Of a stretch of 64,000 bases of DNA, positions 52,464 through 62,961 are shown in pieces. The stretch lies in the NCBI GenBank assembly GCA_963575745.1, contig CAUYUJ010001447.1:1333680-1397679 (forward strand), given 5' to 3'. The stretch is from Prorocentrum cordatum. Lineage: Eukaryota; Sar; Dinophyceae; Prorocentrales; Prorocentraceae. The notes under the pieces were generated by a model, which saw nothing but the letters and a program-made list of their open reading frames with translations, was not told the DNA's origin and did no database searches. The translations under genes and the position numbers were made by a program. How positions within the stretch are numbered: the stretch's first letter is position 1; the number at the start of each line of letters is the position of its first letter.

Positions 52464-53258
52464 ATGACCGTTCGCCCGGTTCAGACAGCCATTGCTCCGA
52501 CGGCATCGTGGCGCGCCTGCGCGGCAGACTGGGGCGCGGCAGCCCCCGCTCAAAGGTTGGCTTTCGCCGCGCACGAGCGCGCGCTCAAGCGCGCGGGCCC
52601 AGGGCGCTGGCGCGACCTCTTCACCAGCATGCCCCCGAAGACGCAGTGAAAGGCTCAGGAGCTCGCGCTGGCCAGGAAGGCCGGGAAGGCGCGGGCGAGC
52701 ACCGGGGCTGAGGGCGAAGCGGCGAACCTGCGGGCGCCTCGGGCAGCGCAGACCTTGGACAGCCCCGACGCGCAGAGCGTCTGGCGGGCCCCCATCCCGG
52801 CCAAAGGCAAGTTTCACATCGAGGCGCTGCCAGGCGATATCCCTGGAGACGCCGGACAGCGCCGCCACGACGGTCGGCCGAGCGCGGGCCGCGTTGGACG
52901 CCCCTGGGGGCCCGCGCGCCGAAGGCGGCATTCGCGGGCCGCGGCGGCGGCTTCTTCGGGGCGGGGAACGGCAAGATCATTATGGGGCACGAGAAAGCCT
53001 TGGCAGCGGCGGACTTGACGGGAGCGACGCGCCCACGAGATCGTGCCCCACGAGACCGCCGCGGCTTGGACCCAGGGCCGCCCCGCGAAAACCTTGCCGC
53101 GGCGCCCCCGGGAGGAGACGCCAGACGACTACCGCGGGCGCCTGAAGCTGGCCGCAGCGCACATCAACGACGACTACGACGTGGACAGCCTGCGCCGCGA
53201 GCTGCCAGCGCGCGCTCATGCCATGCGGCAGAACAAGGGGGACCGAATGATAAAGTAA
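52464..53258 (+). pseudogene. Degenerate ORF of unknown family
   Basis: Frame 3 reads coherently from about 52464, with one internal TGA (52647-52649), through KAQELALARKAGKARASTGA and KGKFHIEALPGDIPGD. It becomes poor between about 52870 and 53018 and resumes as AHEIVPHETAAAWTQGRPAK and DDYRGRLKLAAAHINDDYDV to TAA 53256-53258. The last ~70 residues resemble, from memory only, C-terminal tails of dinoflagellate DDE-transposase-like proteins. No catalytic DDE residues could be placed, so I leave the family open. Confidence 0.35.
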
Positions 53259-53499
53259 TCACGGTGCCTTGAAACGCCATTCGAGCTCCGATGACAATGT
53301 GATCGCGGGGCGCTGGAACGCAGTGCGCTGCGTCAGAAGATTGTCATCGAAGCCATCTGTTCGAGGGCAACTGCCACCGCCGTCGCTTTCGCCGTCGGCG
53401 CCATCTGCGACGCCCACGTTGCCGACCCCGCTGCTGCCAGGATCGCCGTCGACTGCCAGAACTGATCATATTTCGGACAAACGCATAGAACAAATCGAA

Positions 53500-54120
53500 A
53501 CCAGAACGTTGTCCTGTCTGTTCGGGCCTCTCCGAGGCATTTTGGGGCTTCTTTGGGGCCTCTTCGACGGTCTCAAAGCGATCCTGGCCCGTCTGACGCC
53601 GCGGGAAGCCATCTCAGGGACCTGTCTGAACCGACATGAGGCCATTTTCGGGGCGCCTTATTTAGAGCAGTCTTGGAGGCCATCTTGGGCGTTCCGGTCT
53701 CGGGCCGTCTCGGGGCCCTCTCGGCGCCTGCTCGGGGTGCTCCCATGCCGTCGTGGGACCAGCTTGGAGGCTCAACGGGCGCTCTTGGAGCGCGGGGGTT
53801 TCTCGGGCCGTCTCGGGCAGTCGGAGGCCCGAGATAAAACAAGTGCACAAACCCTTCAAATATTTGTTTGGCGCATCTACTATTTGCGCCTCTTCGGGCC
53901 CTCATGAAAATCCTCTTCGAGGCTTCTTGGGGCAGTTGCTAGGGCTCTTCGGGGCCTCTCGGCCCATCTCTGGGCCATCCCGGGCCGTCCGGGGATCTGT
54001 TTAGGAGACGTATTGGGGACACCTCGGGCTCTCATGAGACCGCATTGGCCGTCTTGGAAGCATCTCGGAGGCCATCTCGGCCGTATTGGAAGCGAGTTGG
54101 CATTTTTTCATAACCCCTTA
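53500..54120 (+). repeat. Diverged GGCCTCTTGGGG-type repeat block
   Basis: Words such as GGGGCCTCTTCG, TCTCGGGCCGTCTCGGGGCC and CTTGGAGGCCATCTTGGGCG recur at 15-25-bp intervals, as in the arms of the large inverted repeat but too diverged to align end to end. No gene. Confidence 0.65.
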
Positions 54121-54289
54121 GATTCTGATGTCTGGGGCGAAAAACATCGCGAGGAACAGGCACCTGGACCTCGCCTGTTCGGCTTACGCGCCTTCTGCCC
54201 GCGATTGCGGGCTCGCAGCCTTTCCGCATTCCTCCGTTTCGCTGCCGCCGCCGCTTTGCTGCCGCCGCCCAGGAGGGAGGACTAAAGGC

Positions 54290-54835
54290 CAACAGTCGTC
54301 GCGCACCAGGCGTCGGCGCCGTCACTCAGCTCCCCGACGGGGAGCGCCCAGGGAACCCAAGAGCAAAAGGTCTTTGTGCATCAGGCGCTCGCGCCTACGC
54401 TTCTCCGATGGGGAGCGGGCCACTGCCTGGCCAGAGCAAGCCAAAGGCAGCCGCAGTTCCTGGACAAGGATCGGCTCCTGGATAGGGAGCGGACCCTTGC
54501 CTGGACAAGGCAAACCCACAAAATCAACCGCAATTCCTCGACAGGGAACGGGCCCGTGTCTGGACGAGGCAAGCCCGCGCGCGGCAAACGCTCGGCCCCC
54601 CGAAAGGTGCCGGATCCTTGCCTGGACAAGGCAAACCCACAAATTCAGCCGCAATTCCTCGACAGGGCACGGGCCCCTGCCTGGACGAGGCAAACCCACG
54701 CGCGGCAAACGCTCGGCCCCCCGAAAGGTGCCGGGCCCTTGCCTGGGCAAGGCAAACCCAAGTCAGCCGCATCTCTTGGAACAGGTCCTGCCTGGATACG
54801 GCAAACCCACGCAGCAGCCGCAGTCCCTCAGCAGG
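54290..54835 (+). repeat. Tandem repeat, period about 122 bp
   Basis: Units contain CTTGCCTGGACAAGGCAAAC, CAATTCCTCGACAGGG and GCGCGGCAAACGCTCGG with CCCCCCGAAAGGTGCC. Clear copies start near 54490, 54612 and 54735, with partial copies on either side. CCTTG...CAAGG makes each unit partly palindromic. Frames of over 200 codons are repeat artefacts. Confidence 0.8.
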
Positions 54836-54836
54836 T

Positions 54837-54990
54837 TGCGAATCACAAACCAAACGTTGATTTACAGACCGCGCGCGGCGAATCACAGACCGCGCGCGCC
54901 GAATCAGAGATAATATACATTAAATCGCAGACCGCACGCGACGAATCACAGACGATACGCGTTGAATCACAAACCGCACGCGACGATGGC
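54837..54990 (+). repeat. About 24-bp tandem repeat
   Basis: GAATCACAGACCGCGCGCG and variants recur about six to seven times directly after the ~122-bp array. Confidence 0.75.
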
Positions 54991-55074
54991 GAACCTGGAT
55001 TTCTATAACAGCAGACTTGGGTTTGCATAGTTGCGGACTGCAAGTTCCATGTGGTTGCAGACAGACACGGGTTC

Positions 55075-55740
55075 TTTTTTGGGGCTCTTTTGAGGGCCTC
55101 TTAGAGCCTTCTTGGAGCCGTTTTGGGGCGTCCTGGGGCCCTCTTGGGGCTCTTTTGGGTGGTTTGGGGGCATTCTTGGGGCTCTTTTGGGATGCCTGAG
55201 GGGCCTCTTGGGGCCGTCTTGGGCTCTTTCGCTAAAAAGGAAGGGGGGTCCAATTCCCATCGCCCCCTCGCAGGCTCAAACATGCCGTCTTGGGGCCCTT
55301 TTGGGCCACTTTTGAAGCGCTCTTGGGGCCGTCTTTGGGCCCCTCTTGGGCTCCTCGTGGGACTATCTTGGGCCGTCGTGGGGCCATCTTGAGGCCTCAA
55401 GAACACATTGGAGGCGAAAAAGCGAGAAGGCAAAAAAACTTGGATGGTCCCTCGATGGTTGAAGATTTTGGCCTCTTGGGGGAGTCCTCGGAGGGTTCGG
55501 AAGGCGCTTGAAACCGTCTTGGTGCCGCCTTGAGGTTTCTTGGATGCGTGTCGGAGGCTATCTTGAGCCATATACCGCTATTTTGGGCCATCTTGGAGGC
55601 CATCTCGCGCTCTCTGAAGCCCTCTTGGAACCATCTTGGGCCGAAAAGGGCCCTCTGACACCTCGCGGGGGAGCCCGTCCAGACGCAGGGAGGGGGGGGG
55701 GGTAAACCTCCCGAGCAGGGAAAGGGAGGAGGTTGGAAAA
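55075..55740 (+). repeat. Diverged arm-type repeat ending in GGAAACGCCCTAGACCA
   Basis: GGGGCTCTTTTGGG-type words run to about 55640. They are followed by CACCTCGCGGGGGAGCCCGT, a G run, and GGAAACGCCCTAGACCA with AGAGGGCTGGTG. The last part aligns with the outer end of the large inverted repeat (GGAAACGTTCTAAACCA with AAAGGGCTGGTG at 146-184). No gene. Confidence 0.6.
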
Positions 55741-57255
55741 GGAAACGCCCTAGACCACCTGCGTCCAGAGGGCTGGTGGGAGCTGTAGCGGATATAAACG
55801 GTAAGATCTACAAAAAGACGTTGTTGTGATGCCCCTAGATATCGGCCCAGCATTTCAACACATACTCAAACTATATTAACGTGGAGAAAAAAGGCTTCCT
55901 AATGACAAGCTTGAAGGCTGAGGGGAGAAGACCAGGGAAAGAGGGGAAGGAAAAACATGTGTTTCTGCAACGTTTGCCACCCGCGCGAACACACAATACT
56001 AATGTACAGTAAGTGTTTTGCACACCGCAGCATGTGCGTGCAAGCATTGTGGTGTGTATGTTGGTGTTGCACTGCGCAAGGATGCTGTGTTATACGCAGG
56101 CGTTGGGGTGTGCACATTGTGGTGCCTGCAGGCACTGTGGTGTACATCGTCGTCGTGTTGCATGCAGATGGTTATTGTTTTCCCTCCTCCGCTCCTCCTT
56201 TTCTTCTCCCTCTTAGACTTCCAGCGCGGAGGCCGGGCGCCCGGCACCCCGGACCAGAAATTGGTTTAAGACTGGATGGCCAGATCACTAGATCAGATCC
56301 ACTCCAATGCAGGACGAGAGAAATGAATTCGGGGTTGGACAGACTTCCTACCCTGACACGTCGATTAAGGAACTGGCCGTTTTCGGTTCGCGAGAGGGCG
56401 TCGCGGCCGTCATTTTTGCGGGTCCAGGTCCGTCGGTTTCGGTCCCAGGCGCTTTTCACTGAGGGGAGGTTTGCCAAAGAGAGGTTCGTCCACCGCCGAT
56501 CAATTGACATAATGTGTTATCGATACGTTCCGGGAAGTCCGGGATCTCCAACAGCCTTCACGCGGGGTGCTCTTTGCGTCGAATCTTTGCTTGGCGCCGT
56601 TGGTCGGTCACGCAGTCGAGCAGTCGCCCGCAAGGCGCTATTTGGCACTTGCTGATCCCCCTTCTCGTTGCCGAGCGCAGGGGGGGCGGGGGCGGCGGCG
56701 CCTTTCCCCGTCGCCAGCCACCGCGCACTGCGCGCCTCGGCTGATTTCCGCAGACCTGGCAAGGCAAATTACGCGCGACTCTGGAAAGTTCTCCGAGGGC
56801 ATATTTTTTAAAAGAAAATCCAAGAGCGTTTTGACAATGTCCAGCCCACTTTTGAAATCCTGGAACCGATTTGGACAAATCGGGGGGGTGATTTGAAAAA
56901 GATTGGAATCCATTTTGAAATCTTCCGGATTTCATCCTTATTCGGATATCTTGCGCGGCGGGCGCAGTCCACCCCAAAAATTGTTTCTTGAAAATGTTCC
57001 GGACTCCTTTAAAAAAAAATCCCTAACCGATTTTGCTCCCCCAAAAATGGCCGCGTTTTTGCTGTTCCGGAACATTCCACAGTCCGGAAATAATTTCCGG
57101 GCGGCCGGACGGGTCATTCACTCACTCATTCAGCCAAACGCCAAACGCGCGTGGGCAACAACAGTCAATGCTTTGCTACACCTGCCAGGGCACCGAAGGC
57201 ACAGATGACTACAGCCACTCATCGTCGTATGGATGGCGGCTTAAGGAAAAATGCG
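55741..57255. other. Unassigned stretch, partly AT-rich
   Basis: Position 56010-56165 is rich in TGTGGTG/TTGCAC words. Position 56800-57080 has A runs and TTTTGAAATC repeats (56839-56935). No domain was recognised in frames such as 55957-56655. The segment next to 57256 may include the LINE 3' region. Confidence 0.4.
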
Positions 57256-58470
57256 TTACGAATCCAATCCATTTTTATCATCGGCGACGCACTGCAAGAG
57301 GTCAGCTTCAGTGCGGAAGCAACTCACGATTTTATTATGCAAAATTGTCGTCCGTTCGTGTCTTGGGCGGCCTTGCTTCCGATTGCGCAAGTCAGTGACT
57401 GGTCGAACATTTGTTTGTTGAAAAATCAAGGCCCGAAGCACATCGTTGTCGCTGCAACGACTAATTTTTCCAAGCCATACAAGCTGATGCTTGAACACTT
57501 GAGCACTGTATGATGGTTGCCCTGTCCTCTCCAACAAAATATTGTTTGAAATTCTTGATTCGCAGGCGTGCGGGATGTTGAGCATACGTCTGAGACATCG
57601 GGCCTGAAATCCATATAATATCCTCCTCGCTTGCTTGTTCAACAACGCCGAATTGGTGAATACATGACTTTGCTTGTAATGAGAGCTTCGAAAATTGCAA
57701 GTTCCCTTGTGATGTTTATCGATGTGTGTTTCCAAGCCCTCGCTTACTTTTTGGAATTCCCCCCAGTCCGCTCCCAATCTTCTGCTGAATGCTTGCTTAA
57801 ATGTGCCATGTGCATAAGTACTGCGCCCAAATATTGCATGCGCCATCGCAGCTCCATTGTGTTCCCGGATGGGTCTCGTAGTCGAACATAGCATCCATGT
57901 TGTAACAATTGAAATGTATTGCAATGTAATTCCATCCCAGCTTCTGCACCAGCTGCTGCAATCGCGTCCAACATTTGTTACAAGTTCTCTTCGTTGCGAC
58001 CCACTAGCAGAGTGTCGTCTGCGTAGAGAAGAATAGGAGAATCGCCAAGTGCAAGATTCAGATGCCTGCTCGCCCAACTTCTCTTGGGCATTGTTGACGA
58101 TGGCGGTTATAACAATTACAAAAAGGAACGGCGATAATGGGCAGCAGTGTGCAAGTCCAGAAGGTTCACATCTAATGTGTGATCTTTTTGCACCATCTGC
58201 CACGCAAAAACTTCGATGTGTATAAATATGTTCCATAATGGACCCCACATTTTGCGGCACCCCGAATACCTCCAGAGCTTTCAATAATGCCCCCACGTTG
58301 ATTGAATTAAGAGCTTCTTTCTAATCTAATGCTAATAATGCGATTTGCCCATTTCGTTCTGCATGAGCTAGTGCAACATGTCGGTGCACTGCGTGTATTG
58401 GCGTCAGATGTACCTCGCTTCCAGATATTCTGCCACGACGTCCGCCTTGCAATTGCTACCCAGTAGTTCG
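57256..58470 (-). pseudogene. LINE reverse transcriptase and C-terminal domain
   Basis: RT motif A reads LLALD then TAG (58321-58323) then KEALNSINV, where Trp or a similar residue is expected after the catalytic Asp; TGG to TAG would explain it. Motif B is LAHCCPLSPFLFVIVI (about 58150-58105), where QGCPLSP is usual. YADD is intact (58014-58025) but in another frame from the flanking parts. From about 57690 to 57256 the C-terminal domain is continuous and ends with a normal stop. Confidence 0.75.
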
Positions 58471-58660
58471 ACATTCAAATCTCGAATCCTGCCTTGTTTG
58501 TACGGTTTCGGTCGTCATGCTCGCTTCAGCGTGGCATTCCTTATCGCAAATGGTTGTGTCAATCCATTCTGTTTTATTTTGTTTGATTGACTTCCATATT
58601 TCCTTGAACAATTATTTTTTCAATGCTTTATTATTCGCCCTGCGTGCTTCGCTCCGCCTG

Positions 58661-59639
58661 TCAACAAAATCCAAAGTGCGTTGCGTGACCTACGGTTGCT
58701 GCGCAGTGTTTTCTCGATATGGTATATTTGATTTTGCGCACCCGATTTGCAATGGACGCGTTATCCATGAATGCTTGAGTGAATGTGTTTGCACGTCGTT
58801 GGCCTCCAAGGTCTTCGCGTCGTGTTCTTTTTTGCGCGCGTCGCTCTCCTGAAGTCCTTGCACTGTCATGGCGCACGTCCACAGGTAATGATATGCGGCG
58901 AGGGCCGTTTCTCAGTGATTTCTTAAAAGTGTTACCCAATGAGTCCAACATTCTTCGTGTGCGAAGAACCAAATCCAAGACGTTGTGCGTTTTTTCAAGA
59001 ATGGGCACTGGCGCGGGTACCCCATTTTCTCTGAATGTGATTTTTCCGTCCAGATGGTGATGCGTAAGCGTGTTGGTGATCAAGACGCTGGCACCAATGC
59101 ACAATTCGATTAATAATTCCCCATTTGGCACGTCTATTTCGTGTATTGCTTCGTGGCCCCATCCAAGTCCAACAATTTCTTCTTCTCCAATGTGTGCCTG
59201 CCCCTTTCTGGCATTACAACCTCCAAGACAAATTGTACCATGGTTTGCCCGCTCTGTATTATTTGTCCAACGTAGTGTAGAATGTGATACGTTCTTCAAG
59301 CGGTTTTGCATTGTGTGGTGGTGCGTATGTGTTGAATATGCCATCTGGGTGCCCCAACATGCGTAATTTTACGGTGCGCAGCCTGTCAGAGACTTGTTTG
59401 TATGACGACATGAAACGACACATACCAGTGCAATAACTAACCCGACTCCAGCCCAATATTGTTCGTCTTCGGTCGTTCCAGACAATGAGTTTGCGGCCGT
59501 CTTGATAATAAACATCAATGTTCGTTTGTCTTGCTTCTTGGATGCGTAGCAAATCGATGAGATAATGTCCCACGTGCTTAATTAGTTCAACTGTTTTGGC
59601 TTCCGTCAGCCAGCACACATTCCAAGTGCCATATTTCAT
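58661..59639 (-). pseudogene. LINE APE-type endonuclease
   Basis: ATG 59637-59639 starts KYGTWNVCWLTEAKTVELIK and then LLRIQEARQTNIDVYYQDG, the N-terminal nuclease motifs, and runs to 59259. A frameshift near 59300 leads to GGCNARKGQAHIGEEEIVGL (GDFNARIG equivalent) and ELLIELCIGASVLITNTLTH, with LDLVL near 59000. The linker towards the RT ends at 58661. The GDFN Asp-Phe pair appears changed to Gly-Cys. Confidence 0.75.
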
Positions 59640-59784
59640 GCGGTCTGCAATGCATGCGTTTTTTCCTTACCAAGGCTCTGCCTAGAAGGGTTCTTACTCC
59701 CTTGGCTTAAAGGGGCCGGGCAGTGGAACGCGCCCCGGGCGGTTCCCCCAGTCCCTTGGGAGCGGTTTTCCCCGTTGCGCCCCC

Positions 59785-59874
59785 TAGCTTTAGCTTTAGC
59801 TTCAGCTTCAGCTTTAGCATTAGCTTTAGCTTTGGCTTTAGCTTAGCTTTACCTTAGCTTTAGCTTGGCTTTAC
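59785..59874. repeat. TTTAGC hexanucleotide microsatellite
   Basis: About 15 copies of CTTTAG with CTTCAG and CTTGG variants, located 145 bp upstream of the minus-strand LINE start. It probably belongs to its 5' untranslated region. The motif differs from TTTAGGG telomere repeats. Confidence 0.85.
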
Positions 59875-59947
59875 CGGTACTACGAGTGTTGCTTTCCTAG
59901 GGGTTCCAACTCCTAGGTGGGGTCGCATTGGGATTTGTTTCCCAACC

Positions 59948-60792
59948 CTCCTGCGTTGGGTACTCGTTTTGAATAGAGCACTGCGGTCTCCGTTCTCCTC
60001 CTCCCGCCCCCCCTTCTCTTCCCTCCTCCTCTCCTCTCTTGCTTGCCTTCTCCTCCTCTCTTCGCTCCTCCTCTTCTCTTCTCTTGCCTTTCACGTCATC
60101 CCTGGCGGGCTGCGATCTGCGGAACTGTCACCACTTTCGAGGGCTGCTGGTGGGTCCAGCGGAGTGAGGCACCACGGGGACTCAGATTAGACCTCGCCAT
60201 CCCTGGGGGGGGGCTGCGATCTGTGAAACTGTCGCCACTTTCGAGGGCTGCTGGTGGGTCCAGCGGAGTGAGGCACCACGGGGACTCAGATTAGACCTCG
60301 CCATCTCTGGGGGGGGGCTGCGATCTGTGAAACTGTCACCACTTTCGAGGGCTGCTGGTGGGTCCAGCGGAGTGAGGCACCACGGGGACTCAGATTAGAC
60401 CTCGCCATCTCTGGGGGGCTGCGATCTGTGAAACTGTCGCCACTTTCGAGGGCTGCTGGTGGGTCCAGCGGAGTGAGGCACCACGGGGACTCAGATTAGA
60501 CCTCGCCATCTCTGGGGGGCTGCGATCTGTGAAACTGTCGCCACTTTCGAGGGTTGCTGGTGGGTCCAGCGGAGTGAGGCACCACGGGGACTCAGATTAG
60601 ACCTCGCCATCCCTGTGTGAAACTGTCGCCACTTTCGAGGCTGCTGGTGGGTCCAGCGGAGTGAGGCACCACGGGGACTCAGATTAGACCTCGCCACCCC
60701 TGGGCGGCTGCGATCTGTGAAACTGTCGCCACTTTCGAGGGCTGCTGGTGGGTGGCCAGCGGAGTGAGGCACCACGGGGACTCAGATTCTGA
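59948..60792 (+). repeat. Satellite array 1 (101-104-bp unit) with leader
   Basis: The leader (59948-60105) contains TGCGTTGGGTACTCGTTTTG, GAATAGAGCA and a CT-rich stretch. Units start GCTGCGATCTG at 60109, 60213, 60317, 60418, 60519, about 60613 (shortened) and 60707. Each holds CACTTTCGAGGGCTGCTGG, TCCAGCGGAGTGAGGCACCA and AGATTAGACCTCGCCAT. Units within the array are nearly identical. Confidence 0.9.
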
Positions 60793-60844
60793 CCACGAGC
60801 AATGCTCGCGTGCCCTTGCTCTGCGGTTCGTGCCACGTGGCGCT

Positions 60845-61075
60845 GCGACTCGAGCTGGCGGTCGTCCTTCGGACCCGCAGAAACATCTGCTGAGCTCGAT
60901 GAGCTAGGGGAACTACAAGAAAGAAGTGCAGGAAACGGAGGCCGGTCATGCACTCGCCGATACCTCGTTGCTCTGTCATCGTCTTTGCTGTTGCATGATC
61001 CTTATCTGGCCTGCCGGCGCCGCGGCTCGAGCTGGCGGTCGCCCTTCGGGCCCGCGGGAACATCTTCTGAGACAA
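60845..61075 (+). repeat. About 53-bp direct repeat, offset 175 bp
   Basis: CGAGCTGGCGGTCGTCCTTC at about 60851 with ACCCGCAGAAACATCT recurs as CGAGCTGGCGGTCGCCCTTC at about 61026 with GCCCGCGGGAACATCT. Confidence 0.7.
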
Positions 61076-61128
61076 GTGGACGCCGCCGCCTTACTTGCAG
61101 GCAGCGCATTGCATTCGCGGACAGCAGC

Positions 61129-61341
61129 ATGGCAGACCGCAGTGAGATCCTCAGTCGCGTGGTGTTGCCAAGCCTGGTGGAGACGCGCGTGATCGACCTG
61201 AAGTCCCAATCGCGCGTGCACTGTACCTGCGTGGCGTTCAGGCACGCGCGTGATGCTGCTCGCTCCGCGTTCAACCAGTACGTCGCCAGTGCAACTTTGG
61301 ACGATGGACAACCGATTGATGATACGCGACCCCGGCCTTGA
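61129..61341 (+). CDS. Candidate exon, unknown function
   Basis: TTACTTGCAG (acceptor-like, ending 61100) precedes ATG 61129 by 28 nt. The 70-codon frame MADRSEILSRVVLPSLVETR... ends at TGA 61339-61341. Another frame (GLEFLSRGPPADLAARLRAF and CGKEAEKLAGELRLARSLHS, to 61543) continues in similar style, so a frameshift or alternative exon end near 61330 is possible. No domain was recognised. It sits between the two satellite arrays. 61544-62080 shows no further support for a gene. Confidence 0.3.
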   Translation: MADRSEILSRVVLPSLVETRVIDLKSQSRVHCTCVAFRHARDAARSAFNQYVASATLDDGQPIDDTRPRP

Positions 61342-62084
61342 GTTTCTTTCCCGCGGGCCGCCCGCAGACCTGGCGGCGCGCCTGCGAGCGTTCAGCTCCC
61401 GCGCTGAAATGTGCGGGAAGGAGGCGGAGAAGCTAGCGGGCGAGCTACGCCTCGCTCGTTCCTTGCACTCTAAACAAGTTTTATCATGTGGAACTCTGCG
61501 ACGACATGGCGCAGGCAGCGCTGCGGGTTTAGCTCGCGCTTGAAAAACGCGGCAGTCTTCTGTCTCCTCCCGCCACTTTCATCGTCGTCCTATTCCCCGC
61601 CTCACCTTCTCCATGCATGCTGCTGCTTCCGCGATGGCCTTTCGCCCCCCCCGCCCTCCATCCCATCCCTCTCCTACCCCTCGTTCCCGTGCCCGTTCTT
61701 CTTCGATCCTGGGGCCTCAAGCTTCGTTCTTTCGATCGTCGTCCTGTGAATCGTGCAGCGCATGCCCATCCCATGTAGCTTGCACAGCAAGTCGCCGCGT
61801 CTACGCTGTCGTTGTTCCTGCTAACGTTGGCATACTCTTCTTGCCATTTGATGCACGTGGGTTGGGCACGTCGCAGGGTAATTTAGAAAAATTGCATTCG
61901 GAACGGAGCAATTGGTAGCTTTGCCCAGGGAGCCCGTTTGAATATGAATCGATTGAAGCATCTCCATTATTGTAGACATGGAGGGTGAAATTGTTGACGC
62001 CTCGCGAATCCCCACCAGTCCATCCAGAGACGACGCCCAAAGGAATTGCCTCGATCACGGAAGTGGGCAGCACACAGAGGAAAC

Positions 62085-62460
62085 CATTATGAGACATTGT
62101 GGGATATTTGGAGCCATCTTGGAGGTCATCATGGGCTCTCCCATGCGCGTTTGGGGTCATCTTAATCAGTGCCCCCCCAAGAGGCCAAGATGTGGCTAAA
62201 ACCTTGGTAAAATCAATGTTTTGCTATTCTCGCCAAGGCCTCTTGGAGCATCTTGGGTGCCTCTGGGGTGTATCTTGGTGTCTCTTGGGGGTCTCTTGGG
62301 AGCCTTTTGGGGGCATTCTGGGGGCCTCTTGGGGTTTCCTGGCCACCTCTTGGGGCCCTTTTGGGCCCCCCTTGGGAGCCTTGAGGGCCATATTTGGGTC
62401 ATCTTGGGCGAGATCGATCACAGGAGGGCAGCTTACGAATTAGGCCCCTCAAGAGGCAAA
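62085..62460 (+). repeat. Arm-type GGCCTCTTGGGG repeat block
   Basis: Dense words of GGGTCTCTTGGGAGCC and GGGGGCCTCTTGGGG type. The preceding TCCATCCAGAGACGACGC (about 62020) matches TCCATCCAGAAACGACGC-like sequence in the left arm at about 1101-1118, tying this block to the large inverted repeat family. No gene. Confidence 0.7.
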
Positions 62461-62707
62461 CGTGGAACCAAAACCCTAGCAAAACCAATGATGTTGGTTT
62501 CCTCGCCGAGGCCGTTCTGGACGCTCCGACAACTCGCGACACCCCCCGTCCAGGTGCAGGAGAGGGCGTAAGGGGAGGGGTCAAGAGTCTCCCTCCCCGC
62601 CCGTCTCGCTCACTCCCACCCGCCCTCCCAACACATACGTAGCACCCAGGCCTGGCCCGATCTGCAGCATATGCAGCAATCGCCTTTGGATGGGCAGCTA
62701 TTGGAGG

Positions 62708-62815
62708 CCAATCCGCCGCCGCCGCCGCCACCGCCCGCCGCCGCCGCTGCCGCGCCGCCGCCGCCGCCGCCGCCGCAGCCGCTACCCCCGCCGCAGCCGC
62801 CGCCGCCGCCAAGTC
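62708..62815. repeat. CCG microsatellite
   Basis: (CCG)n with CAG interruptions over about 105 bp. Open frames are artefacts. Confidence 0.9.
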
Positions 62816-62961
62816 TACTCTGTATGGGTTTTTTTCAGGGATGGTGGGGGGAGGCCGCATCGGGTTAGCTGCGCATGCTCCGAATTTGGAGTCAGAGTGT
62901 ATGTTGCATGGCTTTTGCAAGGGATGGTGGGGGCAGGGTGTGTTTCGTATTGTTCTTAACC

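Larger units (their letters stand above)
57256..59640 (-). mobile_element. Decayed minus-strand LINE (APE endonuclease plus RT)
   Basis: Read from 59640 leftwards are an APE-type endonuclease (two frames), an RT with LALD, CCPLSPFLF and YADD motifs, and a C-terminal region, CLRRMLNIPHACESRISNNI then RKQGRPRHERTT, typical of this LINE class. Unlike the plus-strand LINE it has no recognisable ORF1 or spliced leader, and it is clearly less GC-rich than the surroundings. It is 5'-preceded by a TTTAGC repeat (59785-59874). Multiple frameshifts and a stop in RT motif A make it dead. Confidence 0.8.

Noticed and set aside
59785-59874. TTTAGC repeat as interstitial telomere
   Set aside because: Dinoflagellate telomeres are TTTAGGG-type. 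The unit is a different hexamer and sits in front of a LINE.
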